Positions 8,455 to 16,972 of a stretch of 64,000 nt of DNA are shown one piece after another. The stretch covers positions 310,001 through 374,000 of the forward strand of contig NZ_CAKLPX010000003.1 of the NCBI RefSeq assembly GCF_923077115.1, written 5' to 3'. Positions within the stretch are counted from its first letter, which is position 1. Each line of letters starts with the position of its first letter. Under the pieces are notes generated by a model. The model was given only the letters and a program-made list of their open reading frames with translations. It was not told the origin of the DNA and made no database searches. The stretch comes from Sinobacterium norvegicum (lineage in GTDB: Bacteria; Pseudomonadota; Gammaproteobacteria; Pseudomonadales; Sinobacteriaceae). The position numbers and the translations under genes are program-made.

Positions 8455-9483
8455 ATGAATATTGCAGGTAAAAATGTCACCATCCACGATATGTGTTTGC
8501 GCGATGGGATGCACGCTAAACAGCATCAAATTTCGGTAGAAGAAATGGTACGAGTCGCCACCGCATTGGATGATGCCGGTGTTCCAATGATCGAAGTGAC
8601 CCACGGTGACGGCCTTGGCGGTCGCTCTGTTAACTACGGTTTCCCTGCGGCAAGCGATGAGGAATACCTACGTGCTGTCGTTGGCGCAGTGAAGAATACC
8701 AAGGTGTCTGCGCTGTTGTTGCCGGGTATTGGAACCGTTGATCACCTTAAAATGGCAGCCGATTGTGGTATTAGTACTATTCGTGTTGCCACGCACTGCA
8801 CCGAGGCTGATGTGACTGAGCAGCATATCGGCATGGGGCGTGAGATGGGCTTGGATACCGTTGGTTTCCTGATGATGACTCATATGATTGAACCTGATGC
8901 GCTTGTTGAGCAGCTTAAGCTGCTTGAGAGCTATGGCGCTAATTGTGTATATATCACCGATTCTGCCGGCTATATGATGCCTGACGATGTGACTGCTCGC
9001 ATTGCCGCGGCTCGGGCAGCACTGGACCCCGCAACCGAGCTTGGCTTCCATGGTCACCATAACCTCTCATTAGGTGTGATGAACTCGTTGGCAGCGATCG
9101 AGGCTGGTGCTAATCGTATCGATGGTTCTGTCGCTGGCCTGGGTGCCGGTGCTGGTAATACGCCGCTGGAGGTGTTGATCGCCACCACTGAGCGCCTCAA
9201 GGTTAATACCGGTATCGATCTATACAAGATTATGGATGTGGCTGAGGACATCGTGGTACCCATGATGGATCAGCCGATTCGTTTGGATCGCGATGCGCTA
9301 ACACTCGGTTATGCCGGCGTTTACTCATCGTTCCTATTGTTCGCCAAGCGCGCCAGTGCCAAGTATGGCATTCCGGCCCGAGATATATTGGTTGAGTTAG
9401 GTCGACGTGGTACTGTCGGTGGTCAGGAAGATATGATCGAAGATTTGGCCCTCGATATGGCCAGAGCACAGGGTAAGCTATAA
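8455..9483 (+). CDS. 4-hydroxy-2-oxovalerate aldolase
   Basis: 342 residues of the DmpG/BphI/MhpE family. It is a metal-dependent class II pyruvate aldolase with a TIM barrel, which cleaves 4-hydroxy-2-oxovalerate to pyruvate and acetaldehyde. The motif [14 protein letters not shown] (residues 11-24) holds the metal-binding Asp and catalytic His-Arg pair. [10 protein letters not shown] carries the two further metal-binding histidines. A strong TAGGAG site precedes the ATG. It is the last gene of the lower-pathway operon and is followed by an intrinsic terminator. It pairs physically with the preceding acetaldehyde dehydrogenase in characterised systems. Confidence 0.95.
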   Translation: MNIAGKNVTIHDMCLRDGMHAKQHQISVEEMVRVATALDDAGVPMIEVTHGDGLGGRSVNYGFPAASDEEYLRAVVGAVKNTKVSALLLPGIGTVDHLKMAADCGISTIRVATHCTEADVTEQHIGMGREMGLDTVGFLMMTHMIEPDALVEQLKLLESYGANCVYITDSAGYMMPDDVTARIAAARAALDPATELGFHGHHNLSLGVMNSLAAIEAGANRIDGSVAGLGAGAGNTPLEVLIATTERLKVNTGIDLYKIMDVAEDIVVPMMDQPIRLDRDALTLGYAGVYSSFLLFAKRASAKYGIPARDILVELGRRGTVGGQEDMIEDLALDMARAQGKL

Positions 9484-9501
9484 GGCACAACCTGTTGTTT
9501 T

Positions 9502-9529
9502 AAAAAAGGCGCGCTTAGCGCCTTTTTTT
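9502..9529 (+). terminator. Intrinsic terminator of the ring-cleavage operon
   Basis: AAAAAAGGCGC and GCGCCTTTTTT form a perfect stem around GCTTA and end in a run of seven T. It lies 19 bp after the aldolase stop. Confidence 0.9.
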
Positions 9530-9638
9530 ATGCCTGTTAACAACATGCTGGCCGACGAGGTTACATAGTATTAAAGAATGAGTGTGTCGCTCAATAAGTA
9601 TGTAATACTGACGCGTATCAATCGTGATTGGCCGAGTA

Positions 9639-10775
9639 ATGAAGATGCAGTTGTTTGATCGAGAGGAATCAGCCTCGCAGGGGCTGATCGCCTCTATTTA
9701 TAGTGGTATTACCCATGAGGCGAGATGGCAGCAATTTTTGGAAATCCTGCGCCAGCAACTAGGGGCAAGTTTTGCCACCTTGATTTTATCGCCGCCGAGT
9801 GAGTTTGACACCGGTGTTGTGCTCAATGCGCTGGTGATTGAGGAGCAGGACTTCACGGCTTACAATGAAAAGTATTATGCGTTAGATCCGTTTACCAACC
9901 TACCACCGGCAACTGTTTTAACCGTGGAAGAGTGGGTGAATAAGTCCGAATTTAAGGCCAGTGAATACTATCGCGATTATATGATGCCGATGGGGGTCGA
10001 ACAGATTATGGGCTTCGATCTATCGCTTGGCGACGGTGTCGATGTGCGCCTGCGAGTCACCCGTAATACCGGTGACAACTTGTTCAATGAGCATGATAAA
10101 CAATTATTGTCGACAACTGTTCAGCCGTTACAGCAGGCGGTAGAAATTTTTATGGAGTTGCAGTCCGCGCAACTTGAGCGCGAGCTCTATTTAGCGGCTA
10201 TGGGCGAGATGGCCATGGGGGTGATTGTGCTGGATGAAAAAGCACGAGTCATTCGCAAAAATGAGGCAGCAGACCGTCTCGTCAGCGCAGATAACGGCCT
10301 GTTATTACGCGGTGATAAGGTCGTCATCGATGACCGGGAAGAAAATAAACAACTGGTCGGTTATATTGAGGAGATATTGGCGCTTCGGCAATGTGGTGAG
10401 GCGGTCGCACCGAGGGTCTGTAAAACGGAGTTTGCTCCTGGTGTTTTGAAACTGGCTATTCTATTACGTGCGATACCTGTAAATCAGAGTCCGAAATCGA
10501 ATCAGCCCTGTATAGCGCTGTTTATCAGTGATCCTCAGCATCGACGAGAGGCGCCGACATCAGCGCTAACAGCATTGTTTGGCTTTACACCGGCAGAGTC
10601 AGCCTTGGCGATGCGTTTAGCAAATGGCTTGACGCTGGATGAGGCTTCAGCTGAGTTGGGGGTCTCTCGAAATACAGCAAAGTCGCACTTAAGTGCCGTC
10701 TTTTCGAAAACCGGAGTCACTCGGCAAACCAAACTGGTGCAGCTGATTTTAAAGAGTGTCGGCCCTATCACTTAA
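9639..10775 (+). CDS. LuxR-type transcriptional regulator, paralogue 1
   Basis: About 378 residues from ATG 9639; an upstream GTG at 9624 and a further ATG at 9645 are possible and none has a clear ribosome site. The last 65 residues are a LuxR/NarL helix-turn-helix (LFGFTPAESALAMRLANGL, then LGVSRNTAKSHLSAVFSKTG). The N-terminal 300 residues show no autoinducer-binding or receiver signature. They contain a conserved opening IYSGITHEARWQQFL and a central PAS-like segment with MGVIVLDEKARVIRKN. The same architecture recurs at 24742 and 29076. It lies directly downstream of the ring-cleavage operon, past its terminator, so it may control that operon. The ligand is unknown. Confidence 0.85.
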   Translation: MKMQLFDREESASQGLIASIYSGITHEARWQQFLEILRQQLGASFATLILSPPSEFDTGVVLNALVIEEQDFTAYNEKYYALDPFTNLPPATVLTVEEWVNKSEFKASEYYRDYMMPMGVEQIMGFDLSLGDGVDVRLRVTRNTGDNLFNEHDKQLLSTTVQPLQQAVEIFMELQSAQLERELYLAAMGEMAMGVIVLDEKARVIRKNEAADRLVSADNGLLLRGDKVVIDDREENKQLVGYIEEILALRQCGEAVAPRVCKTEFAPGVLKLAILLRAIPVNQSPKSNQPCIALFISDPQHRREAPTSALTALFGFTPAESALAMRLANGLTLDEASAELGVSRNTAKSHLSAVFSKTGVTRQTKLVQLILKSVGPIT

Positions 10776-10782
10776 AAAAGAT

Positions 10783-10822
10783 AAAAAAAGCCCTGCTGTA
10801 TTGCTACAGCAGGGCTTTTTTT
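10783..10822. terminator. Bidirectional terminator between luxR-type gene and H1-like gene
   Basis: AAAGCCCTGCTGTA and TACAGCAGGGCTTT pair perfectly around TTGC, with A-runs on one side and T-runs on the other. This serves both converging genes. Confidence 0.93.
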
Positions 10823-10836
10823 ATGCCGTGAGAAAA

Positions 10837-11763
10837 TTACTTCTTTTCAGTAGGCTTTGCTACGTCGACCTTAGGTGCTTCAGCTTTTGCTACTGGAGCA
10901 GCAGGTTTGGCGGCTGGTTTAGCAGCGGCTTTCTTAGCGGCAGGCTTGGCAGCTTTTTTGGCGGCTGGTTTAGCAGCGGCTTTCTTAGCGGCAGGCTTGG
11001 CAGCTTTTTTGGCGGCTGGTTTAGCAGCGGCTTTCTTAGCGGCAGGCTTGGCAGCTTTTTTGGCGACTGGTTTAGCAGCGGCTTTCTTAGCGACAGGCTT
11101 GGCAGCTTTTTTGGCGGCTGGTTTAGCAGCGGCTTTCTTAGCGACAGGCTTGGCAGCTTTTTTGGCGGCTGGTTTAGCAGCGGCTTTCTTAGCGGCGGGC
11201 TTGGCAGCTTTTTTGGCGGCTGGTTTAGCAGCGGCTTTCTTAGCGGCAGGCTTGGCAGCTTTTTTGGCGGCGGCAGCGGCTTCTTTCTTTGCCTTGGTCT
11301 GGGCTTTCTTTTCAGCGGCGGCTTCTTTCTTTGCAAGGGCTTTAGCAGCCTTGGCATCAGCCTTGGCTTGAGCTGCACTGAATAAGGCAATGGCCTTGTT
11401 GACAGCAGCTTGACGCTTGGTGTCAGACTTAAGCTGAGTGAATTGAGCCTCAAGGCCTTTTAAGCCAACCTTGATTTCTTTCACTTTCAGCTTGCCTGCA
11501 TCAACCTTGGCGCGAGCAGCGAGGTAGGCTTTTTTGGTGGCAGCTGTTTTCTTAGCGCGGTTCTTGTCACGAGTAGAGGCTACATTGGCAGCTAACTTCT
11601 TTTCATTAACAATGGCTTTCTTAGCTTCGGCTTTGGTCTTGGTGATTGCCTTGGCTGTATCACTTAGCTTCTTAGCACGTGCTTTCTCTAATTTGTCCTG
11701 CAGCTTAGAAATGTCAATTTCTAAGGCCGCTACCGCATCTATAGTTTTCTTGGCTGCTGCCAT
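10837..11763 (-). CDS. Histone H1-like, Lys/Ala/Pro-rich repeat protein (AlgP-like)
   Basis: 308 residues. Residues 1-160 are a charged, helical region with coiled-coil character (ALEIDISKLQDKLEKARAKK). The C-terminal half is a low-complexity tail built from repeats of PAAKKAAKPAAKKAAAK with occasional Val for Ala. Such tails resemble eukaryotic histone H1 and Pseudomonas AlgP, and bind DNA non-specifically through lysines. The protein is probably nucleoid-associated. The DNA of the tail is a 51-bp tandem repeat, listed separately. A GAGGGG ribosome site lies before the ATG. The gene is monocistronic with a terminator at its end. Confidence 0.88.
   Translation of the reverse strand: MAAAKKTIDAVAALEIDISKLQDKLEKARAKKLSDTAKAITKTKAEAKKAIVNEKKLAANVASTRDKNRAKKTAATKKAYLAARAKVDAGKLKVKEIKVGLKGLEAQFTQLKSDTKRQAAVNKAIALFSAAQAKADAKAAKALAKKEAAAEKKAQTKAKKEAAAAAKKAAKPAAKKAAAKPAAKKAAKPAAKKAAAKPAAKKAAKPVAKKAAAKPAAKKAAKPVAKKAAAKPVAKKAAKPAAKKAAAKPAAKKAAKPAAKKAAAKPAAKKAAKPAAKKAAAKPAAKPAAPVAKAEAPKVDVAKPTEKK
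10910..11266. repeat. 51-bp tandem repeat array, seven units, in the H1-like gene
   Basis: Units begin at 10910, 10961, 11012, 11063, 11114, 11165 and 11216. Each is 51 bp (17 codons) and nearly identical; differences are single bases such as gcgactgg for gcggctgg. The period is a multiple of three, so copy-number change keeps the frame. No spacers are present, so this is not a CRISPR. Confidence 0.95.
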
Positions 11764-12087
11764 AATTTATGCCCCTCAGCAATTATTTAAAATAAAACGA
11801 CGCGATTATACGCATGTTTATATAAAATAGCAGTAAATCGGTGATTTATTTCAATAAATAGTAAAAAATAACAATAATTCGAAGAGGTAAGAGGCTGGTA
11901 AAGGAAAAAAAACACTCTTTTTGTCTTGTTTAAAAACATTGATGCTTTCTTATCTGTTTGATTTTAAATATATAAATTGTTTTTTATTCTTTGCTGTAAT
12001 TGTTTTTGATGTTGTGGCTGTTGTTTTTATTGGCCAACCCTTGGTTTATACTTTGGTTGGATTTTTGAATGAAAATGGGGAAAAATT
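11764..12087. other. AT-rich intergenic region between divergent genes
   Basis: This 324-bp spacer must hold the promoters of the H1-like gene (leftward) and the DUF1244 gene (rightward). It is strongly AT-rich. A perfect 7-bp inverted repeat, ATTTATT-TC-AATAAAT, lies at 11844-11859. I see no convincing small gene; an open frame at 11921-12184 on the + strand is hydrophobic, lacks a ribosome site and runs into the next gene. Confidence 0.6.
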
Positions 12088-12384
12088 TTGGATAAACAAA
12101 AAGAAATGGAAATTGAGGCCGCCGCCTTTCGTCGATTATTGGCACATTTTGACCAGCGTAGCGATGTGCAAAATATTGATTTGATGAATTTAGCAGGCTT
12201 TTGTCGTAACTGTTTGTCTAAGTGGTATCGAGCAGAGGCTGAGGAAAGAGGCGTTGAAATTGATTATGACCAGGCAAGAGAAAGGGTGTATGGGATGCCT
12301 TATGATGATTGGAAAAAAATAAATCAAACCCCGGCCAGTGCAGAGCAATTAGCCAGTTATGAAAAAAATAAGCCGAAAGAATAA
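12088..12384 (+). CDS. DUF1244 family protein
   Basis: 98 residues from a TTG start; GGGGA six bases before the TTG supports it, and relatives begin with a similar MDKQ-like sequence. An ATG at 12106 is the alternative. The conserved block is VQNIDLMNLAGFCRNCLSKW, then YDQARERVYGMPYDDWK, which is diagnostic of DUF1244. The two cysteines in FCRNC might bind metal. The family is common in proteobacteria as a small helical cytoplasmic protein with no established function. The gene is followed by a terminator. Confidence 0.88.
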   Translation: MDKQKEMEIEAAAFRRLLAHFDQRSDVQNIDLMNLAGFCRNCLSKWYRAEAEERGVEIDYDQARERVYGMPYDDWKKINQTPASAEQLASYEKNKPKE

Positions 12385-12406
12385 TGCTGGAAATTCTTAA
12401 AGGGCA

Positions 12407-12438
12407 TAAAAAGGGCTGCATTAGCAGCCCTTTTTTAT
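12407..12438. terminator. Bidirectional terminator
   Basis: ATAAAAAGGGCTGC and GCAGCCCTTTTTTAT pair around ATTA between the converging DUF1244 gene and the 12455 gene. Confidence 0.9.
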
Positions 12439-12454
12439 GCCTGTGGCTAAAGTG

Positions 12455-12868
12455 TTAGAACAAAAGAGGGCCGTTGGGTATGAATTGATTACGGCTATTG
12501 TTTTTAATCCATTGCAGTTGGTCTTTATTCAGCGGCGCCTTACGTTTTTTGAGTAGTTTGTTGATGGCAATAACCGGTGATTTTTCCGCACAATCCCAGC
12601 TGTCGATGGTGTATTCTGCGGCTGTCCAAAAGCGAATAATGTACCACAGCTCGGTGTTACTGAGGCTGGCGGCGGCTTGCTGCCAATCATGGACGGATAG
12701 CTCGCAAAGACCGATGAGGGTTTGGCGTTGGTGTTCGTTCAATGATGCGGCAATATCTTCAACATTATCGTTGCAACCGTTGGCGACAAAAAGCTCGATA
12801 TGCTGGTTTTCAATCGCTATATTCTTACGTTGCTCGTCCGCTTTGGGATCCCAGCTGCCTAAAGACAT
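12455..12868 (-). CDS. Conserved hypothetical protein
   Basis: 137 residues, cytoplasmic, no signal peptide or membrane segment. It is acidic at the N-terminus, and helical overall, with a Trp-rich middle (SVHDWQQAA, LWYIIRFWTAAE) and a lysine-rich stretch (AINKLLKKRKAPLNKDQLQW). I do not recognise a named domain. It is divergent from dinB with 121 bp between. Coding bias and a clean frame ending next to a terminator support a real gene. Confidence 0.7.
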   Translation of the reverse strand: MSLGSWDPKADEQRKNIAIENQHIELFVANGCNDNVEDIAASLNEHQRQTLIGLCELSVHDWQQAAASLSNTELWYIIRFWTAAEYTIDSWDCAEKSPVIAINKLLKKRKAPLNKDQLQWIKNNSRNQFIPNGPLLF

Positions 12869-12989
12869 TGTTTGACTCCGGTAAAAAAAAGGGTATTTTA
12901 ACGCTAATTATGATCGGAGTCAGTGACTTTATTGCTGTACCGAACACTGCGGCGTGTTTATGTGGCTTTCTAAGGGGGAGGTTAAGAGA

Positions 12990-14036
12990 TTGCAGCGAAA
13001 GATTATTCACTGTGACTGCGATAGCTTCTACGCCTCGGTTGAAATGCGTGATAATCCTGAGTTGCGTGACAAACCACTGGCTGTCGGCGGAACAAATGGC
13101 CGTGGTGTTGTGGCAACGTGCAATTATTTAGCAAGGGAGTATGGCGTTCACTCGGCAATGCCCATGGCCCAGGCCAATAAGCTTTGTCCAGATTTGGTTG
13201 CGGTGCGCCCCGATATCGATAAATACAAGCAGGTGAGTCGTCAGATCCAGGCAATTTTTTCTGACTATACCGACTTGATCGAGCCGTTATCACTCGATGA
13301 GGCATTTCTGGATGTCAGTGATGTCGACATTTTGCAGGGCAGTGCCACACTAATCGCTCAGCAGATTAGGGCCAGGGTAGAGGCGGAGGTGGGTATTACT
13401 ATCTCGGCGGGTGTGGCCAACTCTAAATTCCTCGCCAAGGTCGCCAGTGATTGGCATAAGCCAAATGGCTTGACCGTGGTGGCTCCGGATCAGGTGGCGT
13501 CATTTGTCGCCGAACTGGACGTGGCAAAGATTTTTGGTGTCGGAAAAGTAACGCAGCAGCGCTTATATGAAATGGGTGTTGTGAGCTGCCAACAGTTACA
13601 GGATTTTACCGTTTATCAATTAACCGAGCGATTTGGGAAGTTTGGTCGTCGATTATATGAGTTGTGCCGAGGTATCGATGAACGACCAGTAAAAACGCAG
13701 CGACAGCGGAAGTCGATCAGTATCGAGCATACCTACGATAACAATTTGGTCGGTGTTGAGCAGTGCTTGGCTGAGCTGCCAAGTTTGCTCGAGTCATTAC
13801 AGCAGCGAATTGATCGAAACAAAAGCCGGCATCTGATTGTTAAGCAGTTTGTGAAATTCAAATTTGAAGATTTTAGCCGTACCACAGCAGAGTCTGTTGC
13901 GACAGAGCTCGATATTCATCAGTTACAGCAGCTATTTAGAAAGGCGGCACAGCGCAGTGCCAAATCGGTAAGATTACTGGGTATTGGCGTCAGACTGCGT
14001 GAGAGAAATTTGTATCAGTATGATTTATTTGAATAA
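12990..14036 (+). CDS. dinB: DNA polymerase IV (Y family)
   Basis: 348 residues from TTG 12990, chosen because GGGGGAGG sits eight bases upstream and the product then begins MQRKIIHCDCDSFY as in E. coli DinB. Catalytic acids are D9 in the first motif and D103/E104 in SLDEAFLDVS. A helix-hairpin-helix region (AKIFGVGKVTQQRL) and a C-terminal little-finger domain follow. It performs error-prone translesion synthesis. It lacks the QLVLGL-type ending of E. coli Pol IV but ends in YQYDLFE, a plausible beta-clamp-binding tail (QYDLF). No LexA box was identified with confidence upstream. Confidence 0.95.
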   Translation: MQRKIIHCDCDSFYASVEMRDNPELRDKPLAVGGTNGRGVVATCNYLAREYGVHSAMPMAQANKLCPDLVAVRPDIDKYKQVSRQIQAIFSDYTDLIEPLSLDEAFLDVSDVDILQGSATLIAQQIRARVEAEVGITISAGVANSKFLAKVASDWHKPNGLTVVAPDQVASFVAELDVAKIFGVGKVTQQRLYEMGVVSCQQLQDFTVYQLTERFGKFGRRLYELCRGIDERPVKTQRQRKSISIEHTYDNNLVGVEQCLAELPSLLESLQQRIDRNKSRHLIVKQFVKFKFEDFSRTTAESVATELDIHQLQQLFRKAAQRSAKSVRLLGIGVRLRERNLYQYDLFE

Positions 14037-14041
14037 AAATA

Positions 14042-14059
14042 AGGCGGCGAAGGCCGCCT
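14042..14059. terminator. Hairpin between dinB and the HPF-like gene
   Basis: AGGCGGC and GCCGCCT pair around GAAG in the gap between the converging genes. On the minus strand a T-rich tail follows the stem; on the plus strand the tail is A-rich. It probably terminates the leftward gene best. Confidence 0.6.
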
Positions 14060-14079
14060 AAAAATTGAAGAGGCTGCTG

Positions 14080-14439
14080 TTAAGCCGCGGCCTCGTCATC
14101 GTTGTCATCTTCTGCTACGACCGGTTGCGGTTGTGCATCGTGACGGCTGGCGCGTTGTTTGCCGGCATAATCCTGCAATACGCGATTGGATTTTTTAAAG
14201 GCTTGGCGGAGTGCGCTGTAGGCATCGGCGTCGCTGGCGGCAGTTTCAAATGCTTTATGCATCGACTGCAACTCAATGGTTACGCTGAATAAGTTGTTAG
14301 GTTCGCTGGTAAAGACTATGTGGCAGCTGGTAATGTCTGAATTCATCGATTCAAGCTTTTCAAGCTGTGCTGCTGCGACCTCTTTGAGTCCGTCTGATGG
14401 TTCTAAGTGATTAAAGACAAGTTGTAATTGTTTTTGCAT
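14080..14439 (-). CDS. HPF/RaiA-like ribosome-associated factor
   Basis: 119 residues from the ATG at 14439, which has AGGAG seven bases upstream; the longer frame to 14478 lacks this. The N-terminal 90 residues follow the sigma-54 modulation / hibernation promoting factor fold (MQKQLQLVFNHLEPSDGLKE, CHIVFTSEPNNLFSVTIELQ, ASDADAYSALRQAFKKSNR). The tail is acidic (EDDNDDEAAA), which is unusual next to the basic tail of many HPFs. Members bind the ribosomal decoding region in stationary phase. It is not beside rpoN, so it is probably a stand-alone paralogue. Confidence 0.8.
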   Translation of the reverse strand: MQKQLQLVFNHLEPSDGLKEVAAAQLEKLESMNSDITSCHIVFTSEPNNLFSVTIELQSMHKAFETAASDADAYSALRQAFKKSNRVLQDYAGKQRASRHDAQPQPVVAEDDNDDEAAA

Positions 14440-14777
14440 AGATTTACTCCTGACGTTCATCGTACTCGGCGTCGGCAAATAGTCTAGGGAGTGCTGTCAT
14501 ATTTGTGAATAGACTCCAGACATAAGTTGCTGATTTAGCCATTCTTTTTTTCTGGGATTTAAGCGTTTAAGCTAATCCTGTAAGCCCACTCTAGCGCTGT
14601 CTTTAGCACTGTGAAATAAGGGCTAGTACCTACATTACAATGATATCTATGGTGGAGTAAAGCGGTCTCAATATTTGATTGTAAAAAATAGTTTAATACA
14701 GTCTCGGGGCTTGAAAATGATAGTATTGCCCTCACATTTTAAGTCTGAATTATCATTGCCATTTACTCAGGAGAAAT
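14440..14777. other. Intergenic region between the HPF-like gene and htpX
   Basis: This 338-bp divergent spacer holds the leftward promoter of the HPF-like gene and a heat-shock-like promoter for htpX (listed separately). I see no small gene or RNA structure that I can support in the remainder. Confidence 0.6.
14710..14737 (+). promoter_or_regulatory. Candidate sigma-32 promoter of htpX
   Basis: CTTGAAA at 14710-14716 matches the sigma-32 -35 element. After 12 bases comes CCCTCACAT (14729-14737), which resembles the -10 element CCCCATnT. The predicted transcript would have a leader of about 35 bases before the htpX ATG. htpX is a known heat-shock gene in E. coli. Confidence 0.6.
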
Positions 14778-15644
14778 ATGAAACGTATCGTGCTTTTTTT
14801 GGCGACTAACCTCGCGATAATGTTGGTATTGAGCATTTTCTTATCGATATTGGGTGTCGATAGCCGCAGTACCTCAGGGCTGTTAATTATTGCCGCCATC
14901 TTTGGCATGGGGGGATCGTTTATCTCGCTATTGCTGTCGAAGAAGATGGCGTTGCGTTCAACCAATGCCGAGGTGATCAAGCAGCCGCGTAATGAAATAG
15001 AGGCTTGGTTGCTCGACACTGTTGCGCGGCAGGCGCAAATGGCCGGCATTGGCATGCCAGAGGTGGCTATCTATCATTCGCCGGAGATTAACGCCTTTGC
15101 CACAGGGGCAAAGAAGAATGAAGCGCTGGTCGCGGTCAGCGCTGGTTTGCTGCAAAACATGAAGCGCGATGAGGTCGAGGCGGTTTTAGGTCATGAGGTG
15201 AGTCACATTGCCAACGGCGATATGGTGACCTTAACGCTGATTCAGGGTGTGGTGAACACCTTTGTTATTTTTCTCGCTCGAATGGTCGCAGGCGTGATCA
15301 GTAATGTCGTGGCCAGTAACAGTGATGACGGTAAAGGTTTGGGTATGATTGCCTATATGGGCGTAGTCTTTGTGTTGGAGATGTGTCTGGGCATTGTGGC
15401 CAGTATTATTGTTGCCTGGTTCTCCCGTCAACGTGAATACCGTGCCGATGTTGGTGGGGCGGTGTTGGCCGGCCGTGGTAAGATGGTTGCTGCCTTGCAA
15501 GCCTTGAAGCATGGCCCGCCGGCTAATTTACCCGGTGAATTGAATGCCTTTGGTATTAATGGCGGCAAGTCGATGGCCGACCTTATGATGAGCCATCCGC
15601 CGTTAGAAAAACGTATAGCGGCACTTCAGGCTGCCCAGGTTTAA
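14778..15644 (+). CDS. htpX: Membrane zinc metalloprotease HtpX
   Basis: 288 residues, M48B family. Two N-terminal transmembrane segments (about 4-25 and 33-53) precede the catalytic domain, and two more flank residue 160-215. The zinc site is HEVSH (H139, E140, H143) with E220 in QREYRAD as third ligand. HtpX works with FtsH in quality control of inner-membrane proteins. The ATG has AGGAGA upstream. It is monocistronic, with an apparent heat-shock promoter and a terminator. Confidence 0.96.
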   Translation: MKRIVLFLATNLAIMLVLSIFLSILGVDSRSTSGLLIIAAIFGMGGSFISLLLSKKMALRSTNAEVIKQPRNEIEAWLLDTVARQAQMAGIGMPEVAIYHSPEINAFATGAKKNEALVAVSAGLLQNMKRDEVEAVLGHEVSHIANGDMVTLTLIQGVVNTFVIFLARMVAGVISNVVASNSDDGKGLGMIAYMGVVFVLEMCLGIVASIIVAWFSRQREYRADVGGAVLAGRGKMVAALQALKHGPPANLPGELNAFGINGGKSMADLMMSHPPLEKRIAALQAAQV

Positions 15645-15665
15645 AGTGTTTAACGCGTTAATATA

Positions 15666-15688
15666 AGAGCCGAAAGGCTCTTTTTTTT
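15666..15688 (+). terminator. Intrinsic terminator of htpX
   Basis: AGAGCC-GAAA-GGCTCT with a GNRA loop is followed by a run of T. Confidence 0.92.
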
Positions 15689-15759
15689 GTTTCAAAAATA
15701 ACGAATCTACTCAGTGTTGATGATAGCTTACGGTATACTGTTGTGATTAAAATAAATTG

Positions 15760-16779
15760 ATGGATTGTTCCGATACGATGCTTGGTTGGCTCAAAGTAAT
15801 ACGATTAGTGGCCGTTATATTGGTCTCTACCCTGGCTTCAGCGGTGGTGTTGTCACACCCCTTGGCGCCGAGTTTGTTGGCATTAAACCAGCTAGAGGCT
15901 GGCCAGTTTTCGGTGCGGTGGAAAACACCGCTCAAACAAGCGCCGGGCAGCGAATTAAGCCCTGTTTTGCCTGCCCACTGTTTAGCTGTGAGTGATCAGC
16001 AGCAACGTATCAGTGGTTCAGCGCTGGAAACCTCTTGGTCGATCGATTGTGGTGATGCCGGGGTGGTCGGGGCTCAGGTCGGGGCCCGCCATATTGGCGA
16101 TAGTGGCGCAGACGTTATCTTAAGAGTATCGCTGTCCGATGGTCGAGTCTATCAGCAGGTATTAAGCCCAGCGCAGTCTGTCTTTACTATACCTGAGCGA
16201 GTATCAGTGCCGGCTGTCTTTGGCGGTTATCTCTGGCTCGGTATGGAACATTTATGGGGAGGCTTGGATCATTTGTTGTTTGTCATCGCGCTTGTCGTCC
16301 TCATTGGTGTGAATAAAAAATTAGTGTGGACAATTACCAGTTTTACCGTTGGGCATAGCGTCACGTTGTCTCTGGCTGCTCTGGGATTGTTGCGGTTTCC
16401 GCAATCGGTGGCCGAGCTCTTTATTGCGGTCAGTTTAATTGCCGTGGCGGTCGAGCTGATAAGAAATGATGGTCAGGGTTGGTTTCATCGCTACCCATGG
16501 CTCTGTGCCGGTGGATTTGGCCTGTTACATGGGCTGGGGTTTGCCGGTGTCTTGGCTGATATCGGTTTGCCACAGGAGGCGTTGGTGACGGCACTGCTGG
16601 CTTTTAATTTGGGTATCGAGCTGGCGCAGTTATTGGTCATCGCTCTATTGGCACTGGTGTTGTGGTTTCTGGTCAAGTCGAACTGGCGACTGCCAGCAAT
16701 ATCTCGAGGGCTGGTTGTCTACGGGTTGGGTGGGTTATCTTCTTTTTGGTTTTGGGAACGGTTGACTCTGCTGTCGTGA
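15760..16779 (+). CDS. HupE/UreJ-type membrane protein
   Basis: 339 residues from ATG 15760; no ribosome site decides between this and ATG 15778. A signal segment (about 7-28) leads into a periplasmic domain of roughly 120 residues. The C-terminal half is a HupE/UreJ_2 domain with about six transmembrane helices. Its histidine-rich signatures are MEHLWGGLDHLLFV, FTVGHSVTLSLA and GLLHGLGFAGVL. Related proteins are proposed nickel or cobalt permeases of hydrogenase and urease systems. No hydrogenase or urease genes are near, so the metal and role here are unknown. Confidence 0.82.
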   Translation: MDCSDTMLGWLKVIRLVAVILVSTLASAVVLSHPLAPSLLALNQLEAGQFSVRWKTPLKQAPGSELSPVLPAHCLAVSDQQQRISGSALETSWSIDCGDAGVVGAQVGARHIGDSGADVILRVSLSDGRVYQQVLSPAQSVFTIPERVSVPAVFGGYLWLGMEHLWGGLDHLLFVIALVVLIGVNKKLVWTITSFTVGHSVTLSLAALGLLRFPQSVAELFIAVSLIAVAVELIRNDGQGWFHRYPWLCAGGFGLLHGLGFAGVLADIGLPQEALVTALLAFNLGIELAQLLVIALLALVLWFLVKSNWRLPAISRGLVVYGLGGLSSFWFWERLTLLS

Positions 16780-16972
16780 TGAAAGACATGATCATTGGTT
16801 AACATTAGGTCTTACTGCCTACACCTCGTATCAAATCTCTGTGGAAATCACGTATAAATCCTGCGAAATAATCTAGGGTTCTACGTTAACAACGTATTCT
16901 GGCGGTTGTTAATCTTCTTTATAGTATTGGACATACCAATGTATAGCCAATGACTGGCGATAGAGAGGCATT

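Noticed and set aside
9639-10775. LuxR-type proteins as quorum-sensing receptors
   Set aside because: No autoinducer-binding domain is visible in any of the three, and there is no luxI-type gene in the window.
10910-11266. Regularly repeated 51-bp units taken as a possible CRISPR array
   Set aside because: Units are contiguous with no unique spacers, and they encode the Lys/Ala tail of the H1-like protein.
10756-11385. Long + strand open frames with repeated Gly/Ser/Phe or Ala/Leu pattern
   Set aside because: They are mirror images of the repeats in the H1-like gene on the other strand and have no ribosome site.
11921-12184. Small hydrophobic + strand frame in the AT-rich spacer
   Set aside because: No ribosome site, overlaps the DUF1244 gene, and low-complexity AT-rich sequence explains it.
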